This document shows positions 1-13,497 of a stretch of 64,000 bases of DNA, in pieces. This stretch comes from Echinococcus granulosus. Its lineage: Eukaryota > Platyhelminthes > Cestoda > Cyclophyllidea > Taeniidae. The notes below the pieces were generated by a model. It made no database searches, was not told where the DNA came from, and was given only the letters and a program-made list of their open reading frames with translations. Location: positions 403,539-467,538 of the forward strand of contig NW_020170426.1 in NCBI RefSeq assembly GCF_000524195.1, in the 5' to 3' direction. How positions within the stretch are numbered: the first letter of the stretch is position 1; each line of letters begins with the position of its first letter. A program made the position numbers and the translations under genes.

Positions 1-514
1 TTTCGCAAATTTGGAATCCACTGCTTGTGTGAACCTGGATGGCAAAATATGATGGAATATAATGATAAATATTTTAACAGCCAAAACATGTTAGGAAGTT
101 CCCCACTAATGCCTATTTTATACCTTATCTGCTTTATTTCCCAATTAGGGCTGGGATTCAGTTGTTAAGCACGAGAAAATCCTTTTAAATTTTCAAAATA
201 ATTTTTTTAGTCATTTTTCCCATAGCGTAGTTTGTGCTCCCTTTTTTCCGGGGAAGTTGAATGAATTGTTAATTCAGTCTTAAATTCCACAACTTTTCGT
301 CATTTTTTCTCAAAGATGAAATATTTGTAACATGGACCATTGGAAACAAGCCTTATGCACATAAATATGGAAAGTTGAATATTTATAATGGCTTATTTGT
401 CCAATGAAGTCATTGATAACTGCTTTTGCTTCTGTTTCCTGAGATATTTTGATCTACCAACAAAAAAATTGTGAGAATAATTCATTAATATTTATTTTTT
501 TAAATAGTTTTTAG

Positions 515-574
515 CTGATAACCTATGGCTACCCGAAGCAGGAGCGCTGGAGCCTAAATTTTATGTACCTGGAG
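515..574 (+). other. Candidate additional upstream exon of the CNG channel gene
   Basis: A 60-bp stretch opens in phase 0 after a TTTTTAG acceptor and ends at a GAG|GTTAAT donor, encoding LITYGYPKQERWSLNFMYLE. It would join in phase to the exon at 612 across a 37-bp intron, a size common in this window. There is no homology support, because CNG N-termini are not conserved. Confidence 0.25.
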
Positions 575-611
575 GTTAATATATCTTTGAAGCCACCTTT
601 TCCTATTTCAG

Positions 612-3600
612 GCTTTGCAGAGTTACACAAAAGCCATTCCAAAATGTACCATTGAGAGGGCGGTGCAATCCTACTGTAAGTTGGGGTTTGTGCTTCGATG
701 CATTTTTTTGCATTTCAAAGTGCGTACGCTTGGTTTCCGTTTGAATGCTGAAATTTCAGCCAACAGCAGTCTAGCCAAAACCACGGAGAAATCACGGCTA
801 ACAAATCAAAATCTTCTTCGTCCTTATGCAAATGGGTAAGGAAGTTTTCTTCGAACAAAACACCTAATATTTAACATTTTAAAAATGATAAATGGTAGAT
901 AAAGTGCATTCAAAATAACTTTGAAGTAGATTTTAGAAAGTGTTTTACTATCAACAATGACCCATAAATGCTAATTGAAAAAATTTGCGCATATTTTATA
1001 AAAAAGGCCAAATAATTGCTGGAAACCTCTTAAAGTATTTTGTTTGCTGAAATATTTGTCGTCACACACTTGGAAATTCCAAATTTGCAAAACGCTCACA
1101 CTTCTATCCAACGTGCATTTCTCGAATGTCTACTCAACTTCCCATGTCATCATGTGGTTGTCTACTGCTAATGTCAAGAAAGCACAACCACTAACACTTG
1201 TAGATGTATCAGGTAGGATAATAGGAGATTGGAATAAGGACGAGGCAGTATCTTCGTCTCTTGCACCCTCTCACTTTACCAGCTCCTACCGCAGCCCATC
1301 TCTCAACCCAAATCTTCCCACTACCTGATTCATTACTTCCAGCTATTTTGAGTCGGCTGATGTCAGCCATAGGTGTTGTTTGGTCTTCAGAAACTGACCG
1401 ATTCCTAGTAAACAGTTTCTTCTTTAGTGCAGCTAACACTCGCATATAAAGAGAGCAGTCCGGTGTGGATAATGCAGTGTATACCTTAAAAAAGTGTAGT
1501 TAATAAAGTGGTTTATGAGTGACATGTGTGGAAACTACCGATGGCATATTCCTTTGCTTGATGAAAGATGAAATGCAAAGGCAATTTTCCATTAGAAAGC
1601 AGTTGAAGAATCAGCAGGCATTGCATTTCCAAATATGCTTTTTCTAATATCCGTAAAAGAGGTGAAGGGCAAATGAATTGTCTTTAAAGTCCACCGTCTA
1701 TCGCCTGCTTTTGCTTCCTCCAAAGTCGATGTCTTTGTTGTGAATCAATTGTTCTGTTACTCACGATTTAGTTCAGAAATTTTATAAAACTTATGAAAAT
1801 TGGGTTAGATAGTTTAATAAACAACTAATATCACTCTCCACATACTGGATAGGCCAATGAAATGATTATTTAAATATAGAATTTTTAAAAATGAATGAAG
1901 ATGACGTTGCCTCACCCATTGACTTATTTTTTGAAAGCGTATCTTTTAGGAGAAATATGAGTTCAATTTTGGTCTTCGAGTAGTTGTTTAGAAGTGTATA
2001 AGAAATGAAATGAAGTTAAAATATCATCTTTACTTATGACTACTGAAGTCTTGTAAGAAGGATATTATCATTTGGGATAATATCATAGATATTAGAGGTA
2101 GAGTACCCTTCAAAGCTCTGTAATATCAAGTAACTTTAATTATATATTTTGACCTGTAAGCGCCTTCAAAACGTGTGCCTTCGCTTATCGGCATGCATTC
2201 TAAAAACAGATGAAAGTGGGTCAGTTTTTTGGTATGGCATTGTTCCCCCACTTTCCTCCTATTTTGAGCCCATCTTCACATACCCTAACATTAGTTGAAC
2301 GTATCTGACGGATGTGACTCAAATTTGTCGCTATGCTATGGTAGAACCTACAGGCCAGAGATGATTTCGTTTTTTGACCGAGGAGGTGATGCATCTTAGT
2401 ATGAATGCATAATCTTCAATAAGATTTTCTATTTTTTTTCATCTCAAAGAAGTTTATGTTACCATTGCTTTGGATCACTTGTGACTGCGTCATAAATAAT
2501 TTCGAGTAATAAAAAAAATGGTTTGCACACACATTAAGAGAGAAGGGAAGTCGTGGATATAAATTGGCGAACCCATCCCACGCGCCATAGATGGAAAAGC
2601 ATGGTAGCCAGTAATCTTCAAAGACCGTCTATTCGTTATTTGCTTCTTTCACTTATGCCGTAAAAGAGACCGATGGGAAAGGGCTGTTGTATTGCTGACT
2701 ATTTGATTAACTTCCACGTTGAATGATAGGATGAGAAGTGCATTATGACTTGCAACGTTCTTTGAGTGAAAGAACATCACTGGATGTTTCCAAACTAGCC
2801 ACTTGTAACCCATGCTCCCCACCACACACTTCTAAGGCACACATGCTCTATCTCCACAAGGCTATACTGTGCCCGTATGGGCATTGGACACATTTTTTGC
2901 TAGGACCTCTTGATTTGCTAAAACGCAAATAAAGATGATGGGTGGCATCTATCTAAAAAAAGGAGTAGCTAAGACTATTAAATCACTCAATGGGGAGAAA
3001 CTGCTAATCTTATTCAAATATAGTGTATTTTAGTTTTCTCTTAATCAAAAATGCACCATGTAGTAGTCGCATTTTATTTCCATCCGCGCCAGATAAGCGC
3101 ATAATCATGTGAGAAATTGAATGGAGACGTGGAAAATAAGGTGAGATGACGGTGGAGGTGGCTGAAACCAGGCCTCGAAAATGCAAAATGTCCATCAAAG
3201 TGGCATTCGCAAGTTTGTACCTTGTTGAGAAAAAATGGTAGTTTACAGTGGTGGATGCTTCAACGATGAGGTGTTTGAAAACATTTTGTGGATACTTGGT
3301 TGCCCTTCACTTGAGTGAAGCACATTAGTATTTTCCAAATTTCCCATAAGTTTAAGGATCTTAAACCTATCCTTGTCTAATTACGGACTCTGCGTTATTT
3401 TCAGCTGGCAAAGGTTATGTACATTTCCGCAAAATAAGCTTTTAAGAATCTGTTTTAGGCTATTGGCACCAAGTGAAGAACTGAACGCGGTTATTAAAAC
3501 ACGTCTGAGGCAATTGAGACAGAGTTTTACGCAGAGAACTGAAACAATTCGAAAACGTGAATTGACGCCCAAGGAAGAAGAAGGAAGTGAAAGTAGTAAT

Positions 3601-6600
3601 GAAGAAACCACGGACGCGGAAGGTATGTAATATAAAACTTAGTGATTGAAGTAGAAAAATAATAATCGAAAAGTCTATCGCTCTATGCAGTGTCGTCGGT
3701 TTTGTTTAAGTATTCCTTTTATTTTGTACAACTATTTGTTCTGCCCCGTAAATTAAACAACCTCCATTGCACTTTCCGGGAAAGGGAAGTGCAGTTACCA
3801 AATGCTGCAAGTCACATTCGATGCAACCAACTGATTGCATCGGACAGTGGAGATGACGGTATTTATTCCGAGTTATTGGATTGGTTCGAATCATTACTTA
3901 TTTAAAAAACTCCACTCAGTTTTAATTAACCTTTTTAGCAAGTACCACCCTGAATGCGACTCCTTTGGTTCCGCTTGACTTTGGTGTTGCAGAAGATAAG
4001 AGAAAATTTACACTTTGGCACAACCCTTCAAGATATTTGCATATTCAAAGACCATCATGTCTAATTCCACTAAGCCCCAATAAAGTACCCTTTCTGAAAA
4101 CCAACGATGTGAGAGCCTTCTACTTGGTTGTTGTTGATGATGGCGGAAATCTGGTGCCTTCACAGAACGAAGGTTTGTCAGATTATTCTGATCATTCCTT
4201 TTTACTCAATTCCCACTTAAACATCATAATTTATATCTTATTACAAATTCCCATATGTTTCAGTTGAAGTTCTTGGATTGCCTATGAGTGATTCAACAAC
4301 TTGGCGTTTCCGTCTGCCTTCGTGGTTGCCAACACCTGCAGACTTTGTCGAAGCAACTATTGAACCCACTGGTAATGCTCCTACAACTCACCTTTTACTT
4401 ATTAAATTTAAATAAATGTTGGTTTCTGTTTTTTTCTCTTTATAGGCTTATTCTACATAATCTGGCTCTTTTTTGTTATGCTCGCGTTTATTTACAATGG
4501 AGTAGCGATTCCCTTTCGTGAGGCCTTTGACATCTACGATGGAGTTGAGTATCAAAATTCATGGTTGACTTGTGACAGTGTAGCCGATGCGATTTATTTG
4601 GCAGACTTGATCATAATAAAGCCGAGAGTACAGTTTATCGAAAATGGCTTTGTCATGGTAACCCTCTTACATTTAATCATATGAATATTGGAATGCAGGT
4701 GAACTTCAAAAGATGCGCAAAACACTACTTGAGGCAACTAAATTTCAAGGTAGATAATTTAGTTGATAATGAACATTTCAATTAATATCTGCCATCCACT
4801 TCTAGTTGGACGTTGCGTCGGTGATTCCGTTTGATTTGTTGGGCCTTATCCATGGAAAACCGACGGCTCGATATAGAATTCTTCGTTTTTTGAAGGTTCG
4901 CTGATTTGTATTCAAATATTCGGGGAAAAATTTTGTCCATATTTTTGTTTGCATTATTTAAGTAAAAGTGTTTGAAGTACATCCAATAGTTTCTTTAATT
5001 CGTTCCTATAAAGCATTAGAAGATATTAATAAAGACCAAGATGGAGGGTGCCCGCTGTTGCAAGCTGGACTGAAGAAATGTTTAACCGTCAATAATTATT
5101 CAGAAAGTTAATATTAAAATACCTTGTAGACATATGTAAGCCTGCAAAATTTGGAAAATTGCTCCCCGAATATTCCTGTAGGATGAACTCAACTTCGACG
5201 AGTATCTTATTTGACGCGCATTTGCACGACTCACTGCTTCCAATCCACTACAGGTTTTATTCCTACTTTTTAACTTATTGTTGATTTGGACGTGAATTCA
5301 CCGGTTATTGACAAATTTCCAAAATCTTCTGAAATTGACATCGATAGTTCCCCGTTATGCTCGAGTTCTTTGATCGAACTGATTTGCGCGTCAGTGCCGG
5401 TTTTGCGGTCAGATTGGCCAAGACAATTATCTATCTAATCTACGTCATTCACGTGGAAAGCTGTGGCTACTACGCTTTTAACCGTATCCACGGTCTCAAT
5501 GCAAGTGATTGGTCCATTGGTAACCAGAACAATAATCCGTAAGAATATTTTAACACCAGATTCTCCTAAACCGTTAAATTATTCTGCTTTAAGGTCAAAC
5601 TTTTCTTTCAGGTATATTTACTCCTTCTATGTGGCTACCAAAATGGCGACTTCGATTGGCAACCTCCCTCATGCTACCAATCCACTTGAGTTCGTCTTCA
5701 TGACCGTCTACTGGCTGACTGGAGTCTATATCTCCGCCATTCTGATTGGTCAGGTAAGCACTCACATTTGAGAATACTTCTCCCTTTAATTTGATAGTAT
5801 TTTATGCCATTCTGGTGAATTGTTTCCAGGTAATCGATATTTTGGACAGTAAAAGTGCGGAAAAGGAGGCCTACAAGAAGTTAATGAACGCAACTTTAAC
5901 CTACTTAAAGCGCATAAGGGCACCAGAAAGGGACATTGACATGGTTAGGACTTGGTTCAACCACAACTGGAGCCAACAAAAGACTCTCGGTGCGTACGTA
6001 TGGTTGACTCACTCACTGTTTATTCAGATGAAAATATGCTGATTGATGCGCTTCCATTGAAGTTGAAGAAGGATGTGTTGGTTGATGTTCACTACAAGAC
6101 GTTGAGCAAGGTGTCCCTTTTCAAAAACTGTGAGAAGACGATGATTTTTGATCTCATATGCAAGCTTAAGCCTGTTCTCTTCTTGCCGGGAGCTTTGATC
6201 TGTGAGAAGGTGGGAATATAGTCGAAGTTCGGTATAACATAATTTTCCTTTAATATTGCATATTTGACAATTGACCCAAAAAGCCTTTCTCAATATAACT
6301 GCCAAGAAACGGCGATGTTTCACACAGATTTTGGTGGCAAATTGTAATTCGCCAATGGAATGAGGGAAAGATACTGTAACATTGGCTTCTTAAAGTACTC
6401 GCCTATTTAAATGAAACCACCGCCACAGTGGTAGATATATTGTCAATCATTTAAAGTGCTAGCCAATCGAAAGTTCCTATAGTTTTTGGAATAGCTTGCT
6501 GCAATAACTTGTGACGTGTAGACACTCGTCAGATGCATGTGATCACTTATATTCATGTATTGTAAGGCATAGATATGCGTCAATCTATCAGAAAGGAGCT

Positions 6601-8646
6601 CTTAAACAGTGATCTCCATCATTTTCCCCCTTCCCTGTTTTGAACCCAATGGCACAGTGTCATCATCCACATTCTTTTAATAGCACCTATCCCAGGTCCA
6701 AGTAAGCACAACCTTTTCTTAATATAAGGCAATTACAGTCATGCGCGAAAAAGAATAGACAGATGGAAAGCAAAAGCGAAATGGAAACTGTGATGCCCTG
6801 AGTTAGGTTTCCTCCTAGTTTCCCAAAATGCTCCATAAAGGAAAATTTCCTAATCTCACCTTTTATTAGAAAGGACTTGTAGACTGTAATGGTTAACATT
6901 TCTGTAAATAAAAAGTCCTGAGAAGTTTTTTACAAATACTAATTTTTGTCATAAATAACTGCTTTGTCAATTACATTTTCAATCAACTCTAAATGAGATA
7001 TTTCATTCTGCCAGATAAGTACCATCTTCGTTTTACGATAAATCCGTAAAACAACAAGACGTGCTTAGTGATCTGTAGAAAAACAATTCGATTGAAGGCC
7101 CGACTAGCTTTTAAAAAGTTCTCCACATTAATAAATGTCTGCATTTTGAATGCATATTGGTAAGGCGTATAAGCATTTCAGAACTTTTTCCAACCTGACT
7201 TAACTGCCCTTACAGAGCTCCCTCTAACATCGAGGCAGATATTCGGCGTGTAATTGTAGACCTAGGAAATCCAAATATCACTACCTGTTACTGCGAATTG
7301 AAGAGCATCCCTTTTCAGCCAGTAGTTTAGTGCATTGAGAAGTAGTGTTTTACAATTTCCATGCTTTTACACAGGGAGAGGTTGGAATGGAGATGTATAT
7401 TGTGAAACAGGGTTTTGTTGAAGTTGTTGGTGGGCCAGATAATTCAATTGTCTACGTCACTCTAAAGGAGGGGAGCGTTTTCGGAGAGATAAGGTGAGAG
7501 ATCCCCTACGACCATTTCTGTTTGCTATGCTACTTTCTTGCCACATATATCCCGAGATTTGCTCATTCGCTCGTTTAAGCCTGTTGGCGCTAAAGGGCAA
7601 AAACATACGTACAGCTACAGTTCGCTCTAAAGGTTATTCGACACTCTTCCGTCTGACCAAGTCTGATTTCGAAGAAGCCATGAAGAATTACCCTACTGCC
7701 TACAACCATCTCAAAAGAAAAGCTCAGTAAGTGTAATCCCAAATGTAAAGTTGGCCCCGTGTAAGTTGACGATAATGAAACGTATGCTCTTTTAGGAAGA
7801 TGCTTACGAAAGACAAGAGGAAGGCAGATGAAAAAGCAAAGGCCATTGAGGTCAAAGAAGTTAAAGAAATGGAAGAAATTGGACCCAATGGAAGCCTTGA
7901 AATCATCCCAGACTATCGCAAACTTTCCAAAATGTCCATGGTTGTGGATCAGGTAAAAGTATGCAAAAAAGTAATTTTGCGCTGGTTTGTAGACTTTATT
8001 ACTTTGTCTTCTTGTCCATCATTAGATAATGGAACGCATAAAAAGCTGCAGACTGCAAAACGTGGAGAAATCAGGGGTAAGTTCCATCTTGCCATAAATT
8101 TACTAAAAACTCGCAACTTTGTGACGACAATACAAGTACATTCAAATTATCACTTGCTTCAGTTAAAGCTGGTTGGCTCGAGCGAGGTGAAAAATCTACA
8201 AAAAGTAATTTTTGCAAACTCAAGTTGTGCCCTCTGAAACTGTGTAAAACACATCTCTGGAGAGACGCCGTCATACATAATTTAAAAGTCAAATCAGTTA
8301 AATGGCCAAATTGTCGACCATTTCAATTTCTGTTTACTAAAAATAAATTTCTCAGTCAACAAAAAGTAGCGTTTCCATTCAATAAGTCTATGTAATGAAA
8401 TGGGGTCACGGCCAATAACCACTGGGAGCGACTTAGTAAAGGAGCGTTCCTAAAGTCTACTATAAGAAGATCAGTAGCCAATGGTTTGTACAGAATTTTG
8501 CCTTGGATTCCTTTAACGAAAATATTATTTATTCCAAGGTCGAACCGGATGACGAGGCAACGTTAAACGAGGACGTAAGCAGCTTGCCTGAGGAAAGTGT
8601 TTCAAGCATTGATTCCGAGGGGAATTTGCAAGAACTGTCAGATTGA
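612..8646 (+). CDS. CNGB: Cyclic-nucleotide-gated cation channel, beta-type subunit (5' incomplete)
   Basis: Spliced model, exons 612-675, 760-835, 3459-3622, 3939-4172, 4264-4371, 4446-4657, 4699-4749, 4806-4895, 5348-5538, 5612-5753, 5830-5989, 6028-6209, 7375-7493, 7580-7726, 7796-7952, 8026-8076, 8539-8646 (stop TGA). Phases agree at all junctions and give 751 residues from 612; upstream exons are probably missing. The order is that of the CNG family. An RTE-type pre-S1 helix ([15 protein letters not shown]) is typical of vertebrate CNGB proteins. S1-S4 follow from about 4446 to 4895, then S5/S6 around a pore with SIGNLP (5652-5669), then the C-linker. The cyclic-nucleotide-binding domain has [19 protein letters not shown], keeping the phosphate-binding Arg-Thr. 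Beta subunits normally tune hetero-tetramers with alpha subunits in the plasma membrane. The first two exons rest on phase alone. Introns range from 38 bp (5990-6027) to 2.6 kb. Confidence 0.9.
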
Positions 8647-8840
8647 CAGCACTTTTATTTCGGTCATCAGTGTTGTAGAAACTTATTACAGAATAGTAGA
8701 TTCCGTATAGATGCTCTTGCTTTTCCTATTTTAGCGTACCACATTCAATTTAAACATTACTTCTCAACAACAAATTGCGAAATTTCCCCTCAACAATAAT
8801 TAGCAAAACGGGTTCTCCTTCAAATATGAAAATTAAAACC

Positions 8841-8846
8841 TTTATT
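8841..8846 (-). other. Polyadenylation signal of NUBP1
   Basis: On the minus strand AATAAA begins 3 nt after the NUBP1 stop codon. The convergent CNG gene stops at 8646, so only about 200 bp separates the two stop codons and the 3' UTRs are short or overlap. Confidence 0.55.
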
Positions 8847-8849
8847 TAG

Positions 8850-10008
8850 TCAAACACGGATCTGATTAAGTTTCATTTTGATAATGGTAGTCAATGAGTC
8901 AAACGACTCTGTAACGGCCAACTCATCTATAAGGGATAATAGATAGAGTAAGTACAACAAAAGTCTAAAAGAATAAATAAGACCAGAACATACCGGTTTC
9001 CTCGAAAGGACATCGCCCTTCATCTAAGCAGCGAGTTAGTCGAGAATCGAACGGGATTCGACCAATAACCTCCAGTCCGCTCAACGAATCGGCTCCACCA
9101 GTTGTCCTCGGGAATAACTCAGTTGAAAAACCACACTTGGGACACTCAACTGCAGACATGTTCTCGACAATCCCTACTACTTGGAGGCCGATTTTTTCAC
9201 AAAAATTTATCTCCTATTGGAATGAAAGGTGTTTAAATAGCCCCGACCTGTTTGCTTAAGAACGAACCTTCCTGACGTCACTAAGAGCAACTTCTTGAGG
9301 GGTAGTGATAATCAAGGCAGCAACAGGACACCCGGCAGCTTTTATGTAGGGTACAGATGAGAGATGCTCATCTGAGGTACCCGGAGGAGTGTCGATTAGC
9401 AGATAATCCAAAGGTGGGGCTGTTTCGTCGCTATAAGCATCAGTCCAAGAGACCTTGCAAAGGATATCACGAATAAAGGAGTTTTTCTGCGGTCCCCGCC
9501 AAACCAGTGCCTGATTAGGCGATATCAAAAAGCCTACAGACATCAGTGCTAGGTTGTCTGCCACAAAGACTGGCGACCAACCTGATGCACTTTGGTGAAC
9601 CTAATTAAGACTCTGTAGATTCCATCTAAAGCTCACCTCAGAATCCAAACATCCCATTAAACAGGGTATTGAGGGTCCACAAATGTCTAAGTCCAGCAGC
9701 CCCACCTGATCGCGACAGTAATTTTGACGAGCAAAAGCCCAAGCCAGACAGGCTGACACAGAGCTCTTGCCTACACCGCCTTTACCAGAGAGGACAAAGA
9801 GGCAGTGCCTGACTCGACCAAGACGTTTGCGAAGCTCAGCTACAACCTCAGGCTCACGCTCTTCTAACGATAGTTTAGCGGCACCACTTGTGCACAGTGC
9901 TTGGTTTGGACATCCAGCGCATAGGGCGTCACGCCCCGCAGATTCGCTTTGGGGACCCGGGCAGCTCACTGGGGCGTTTTCAGGTGGGAATACACCGTCT
10001 GCATTCAT
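8850..10008 (-). CDS. NUBP1: NUBP1/Nbp35 cytosolic Fe-S cluster assembly P-loop ATPase
   Basis: Four exons on the minus strand: 9637-10008, 9268-9600, 8994-9213, 8850-8926 (stop TGA). Lengths sum to 1002 nt (333 residues) and phases fit. The N-terminus has the NUBP1/Nbp35 ferredoxin-like motif C-x13-C-x2-C-x5-C (starting [15 protein letters not shown]), which separates it from NUBP2. Then come the deviant Walker A in [13 protein letters not shown], the [12 protein letters not shown] motif, a [12 protein letters not shown] segment, and the C-terminal CPKC pair that binds the bridging 4Fe-4S cluster. Members of this family assemble Fe-S clusters for transfer to cytosolic and nuclear apoproteins as a complex with NUBP2. 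The ATG at 10008 gives an N-terminus of the expected length. Introns are 36, 54 and 67 bp. The gene looks intact and ordinary. Confidence 0.96.
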
Positions 10009-11226
10009 CTATTGTGAAATGAATATGTTTAATAAGATGCAAGCCCATAATAAAGAATAAAAGTGTAACACAAGCATCCAAAAACCCTACCAAAGACAAA
10101 CACAGTTTCGAACTTTCGCTCCAATCAACACCGTACTTCGATAGTATACCACAGAAGGCATGTTTTTGCAATAAAGACTTTTTAAATGATGAGATATTAG
10201 CAGTTCCTCTTGACAAAATTATTTAGTTTTAATTGGGAAAACCTAAGACTCCACAGACAGTGGCAACATTTACCCATTTTTTTCAAAAGAGCAGTCTTCA
10301 GAGGGTTGCCTATCAGAATAAAAATTCAAGAAATTTCCTTTAATTTTAAATAAGGCGAAAACTATATATAGGATCGTAATGTTGGCTGGAAATTATACAT
10401 TAATGTAACAATTTGAATACCTGGCTAATGCCTCGTATTGGTTTCAAGAGCACTAGGAGCTCCTCCATTGTATGTGAGGCGAGATGTGTGCTATAGTCTT
10501 CCCTTATCATTTTGCATCGCATACAAGCACTGCTCAATCAAGTGCAATATATCGGATTGTTTAACTCGGTTCCGCTAAAGGACTACTTTGTGTCCCGACT
10601 GATGTACCTTGATCAGGTAAGCTGATGTCTGAGCCGTATTACTAGCTCTACTCCCTTCTGTATGCAAAAGGTTTAAATAGTCTACCCAAGTATTGAGTAA
10701 TGCGATGGCGGTTTGTCCTTCGGTATCGGTGAAGCGCCACTTTTGAACGTGCCTTCTTATAACTCGCTGGGTGGGCTGGCCTTCGGGCCATGCCAGTAGC
10801 CCAAACACCTTCTCGGTGCTGAATATATATTTTTTGCCCAAGTATCGTGTCTTCTTCCATCTTCGGGGAAGTCTCGGGACCCTGCAAATGTCTCGTTCGT
10901 CTTTGGGGATGACTAGGGGTGTGACCCATTTCTGTAGACGTTTCATGTAGGTACAACAGCAAAAATTAAGCGCAACTAAAAATTTAATTTTAAATCCAAA
11001 AAGATGTAAACAAGAATCTGGGGAATGCTTTAATATTATCTAAGGCTAATCGACCCATATACGGTCACAAAAATGTCTGCTGTTCTTTCAGTAGCCTCAT
11101 TAACTTAAAACTTAAGCTTTTTTACACAATAACTTTTAGCTTTGCCCCTAATTTTTCTTCACAATACATTTTTGTTGAAATCATTTGAAACCAGTATCTT
11201 CAAGGCTATCTCTGAACGCCCTTCAA
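10009..11226. other. Intergenic region between divergent NUBP1 and BAR-protein genes
   Basis: About 1.2 kb between two divergently transcribed start codons, so it should contain both promoters; I recognise no specific promoter element. Its middle is occupied by a copy of a dispersed repeat (10648-10930). Confidence 0.6.
10648..10930 (-). repeat. Dispersed repeat family 1, copy A
   Basis: This segment matches 27607-27832 over most of its length, with shared blocks such as CGCTGGGTGGGCTGGCC and GCGCCACTTTTG. I estimate about 70% identity by eye, with small indels. On the minus strand it is open over more than 100 codons in two frames, but the translations resemble no protein known to me and the frames are not conserved between copies. 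Probably an old non-autonomous mobile element. Confidence 0.7.
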
Positions 11227-13442
11227 ATGGCGGCGTTTGGAAAGTTCATCGACGCTGCTAGTACGGCTTTCAACCGTGCTAGTCAAGTGAGTGAATAAAA
11301 ACAAACACCATTTGTAGTTTACAAACGAAATTCGTGGCGCTGCGTCGAGATCGAATCACCCTGATGATATAGTTGCTGATTTTGATACTGCTGATAGACT
11401 GAAGAAAGTTTGTGATAAATTGCAGTCAGGCATCACAGCATGGCTTAATCCTAATCCGGGTATTTTGCAACTGCGTTAATTTGTTTTTTGGCTTTTTATA
11501 ATTTCACTTGGCAATAACTTGCCCTAACAATTTATGTATCCGTCCCTTAACCCCATACCCCCAAACAACCATGGCTAGAATTTGGGTTTCATATTTTTAG
11601 CTGACCGGATGCAAGACATGGTATTGGAAAAGTTTGATGCCAAAAAGCAGCCAAAACTTACCTCTGCTGAGCTTTTGGGGAAACTAGAGCAAGATCTAGC
11701 TGCTGAGTTGTTTCAAAGTTCGGCTGGTAAATTGCATTGTTTAAAAGTTACGTCCATGTATAAGCCACTGTAACTGCTTTACGCAATTATAGATGATATA
11801 CTCAGAGTGATGCTTTCCCAGTATGGACAAGTGCAAATGGATATTGGGACTGCGGAGCGCTTGCTAATAAGTGAAGTTCAAAAAGGCATTTTGGTGACGA
11901 CTAAGTACTACCTTGATACTGTCTGGCCAAGCATTAATGTATGTTATTGCGATTTTGTAAGACATGGAATCCATGACTACTAGATTCTGAGTTGGGTAAT
12001 TCAACCAAAACATCAGAGAATTTGCCTTTTTGCTTCACAAATACGACTTTTGCTATTTTCTAGGAAAGTTGTTTGAAACCTGGATTATTTCTTGCAAACT
12101 GTGCATCAATTTTCAATAAACAGTTATGCTTTGACTCTGAAGTCCTCAATTCTTTGTTTAAATTCCATGTATCTGTTATCAATCTGCATGAGGTAAACTA
12201 ATGGCTACTGTGTTTATACACCTATTAACCGATGATACTTATTATACTTAAAGCAATTTCATGGCTTTATTCTATCTTCGATGTCTTTTTTAGAAAACAT
12301 TTCCTTATTCAAATTTTTTTGTCCCTTTAGTTCTTTTTCTCAAAATAATATGTCACGTCTACTTTGAAAGCGTTTGCTAGTACTACCCATTATCTGATTT
12401 AGACACAGCGGCGTTCGCTAGAGCTTGCACGCTTGGATTTTGACTCTGCTAGAAAGAAGAAAGAGTCCTGTACATCGGACGAAAAAATTAGACCTGTAAT
12501 TACCAAGTTTCTCATGGCATTTTATGCTTAAGTCACACAGTAAATAATGTTTGAAACTCTCGTTTTTAGTTGTTGGCTGCACTGGAAGTGGCTCAAGCTA
12601 AATACAATGAGCAGATTGTAGCTACTAGACAAGTCGTTTGTCAACTTAAATCAATCCAGGTTGGTTCTTTATTTTCCCTTTACCCATTTGCTAATATCAT
12701 ATCGTGCTTAGCAGTTAAAGAAAGTTTATTGTGCACAACATGTCACGATTCGACCACTCCCTTATTTGGCCTTATTTAGAGCTAAGCTTGATTAAATGGG
12801 TGGCAGCATCTACTTGAATGCATTTGCGTGTTATGAAAAACTCGATGTCCTAAGAGTATTCACTTGAATGGTATCCGAGTGGTCTTTAACATCTGCATCA
12901 TTAGGTAAAAAGGAGCACAAGTGTTAATCACCCCAACAAGTTCACTCAAGTGCATAAGTGTCTCCACACAGGCAGTTTGCAGGCGACGCGTGGCACGGAG
13001 TTATCGATTAGTCGATGTCTCATGTGCACCTTTACATGCCAGAGGAGACATGCTCTGGTGCAAAGCCAGAGCAGCGTTTCCTCTCAATGATTGGATATTT
13101 TTGAAATTAATTTTGCATCAAATTACTGCATTAAGATGTGAATGTCAGCTATTACATTTGCGTAAATGCGTTATTCCATTTTTGCGTTAGATATAATCAC
13201 CCTACACACTTTTTAAATTCATATCAAAATCACCTTGCATAAATGATTTGTTTTGCCTCAGCAGTGGTAGAAAATGATTTATATGCGAGTAGACAGTGTA
13301 TGGGTTGTATTTATTCTTGTAGGAGGGTCTTAGCGATGGTTTGAAGGCAATGGCAGCCGCTCAAGCACGCTACTACAGCACATGTCAAGAGCAGTTGCGT
13401 CAACTGACCGGGAAATTTGACAGCTCCGGTTCGCATTCCTGA
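11227..13442 (+). CDS. Endophilin-B-like BAR-domain protein without SH3 domain
   Basis: Seven exons: 11227-11286, 11318-11459, 11601-11726, 11793-11938, 12403-12495, 12570-12659, 13323-13442 (stop TGA); 777 nt, 258 residues, all phases fit. It starts with a short amphipathic-looking segment (MAAFGKFIDAASTAFNRASQ), as N-BAR proteins do. Next comes WLNPNP then ADRMQDMVLEKFD and TSAELLGKLEQDLAAEL, which aligns with the endophilin-B segment QPNPNARIEEFVYEKLD and its PELLGQ block. The remainder is helical BAR sequence ending YYSTCQEQLRQLTGKF. Endophilin B proteins bend membranes at mitochondria, autophagosomes and endosomes. Vertebrate members carry a C-terminal SH3; here the ORF stops soon after the BAR domain. 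An alternative donor inside the last exon could change the tail but gives no SH3 that I can see. The first intron is only 31 bp. Confidence 0.8.
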
Positions 13443-13497
13443 AGTCAGGTTGGAATGGGTTTTTTTAGGAAAAATGCTATTTTGGTCTGGTTATTTT

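Noticed and set aside
3690..3905. Possible extra CNG channel exon
   Set aside because: Exons 3459-3622 and 3939-4172 join in phase directly; candidate inserts here give stops or no homology.
8850..10008. NUBP2 or mitochondrial NUBPL
   Set aside because: The N-terminal four-cysteine motif is specific to NUBP1/Nbp35.
10575..10962. ORFs of 123 and 104 codons on the minus strand
   Set aside because: They lie in repeat family 1 and the frames are broken by indels in the other copy, so probably not coding.
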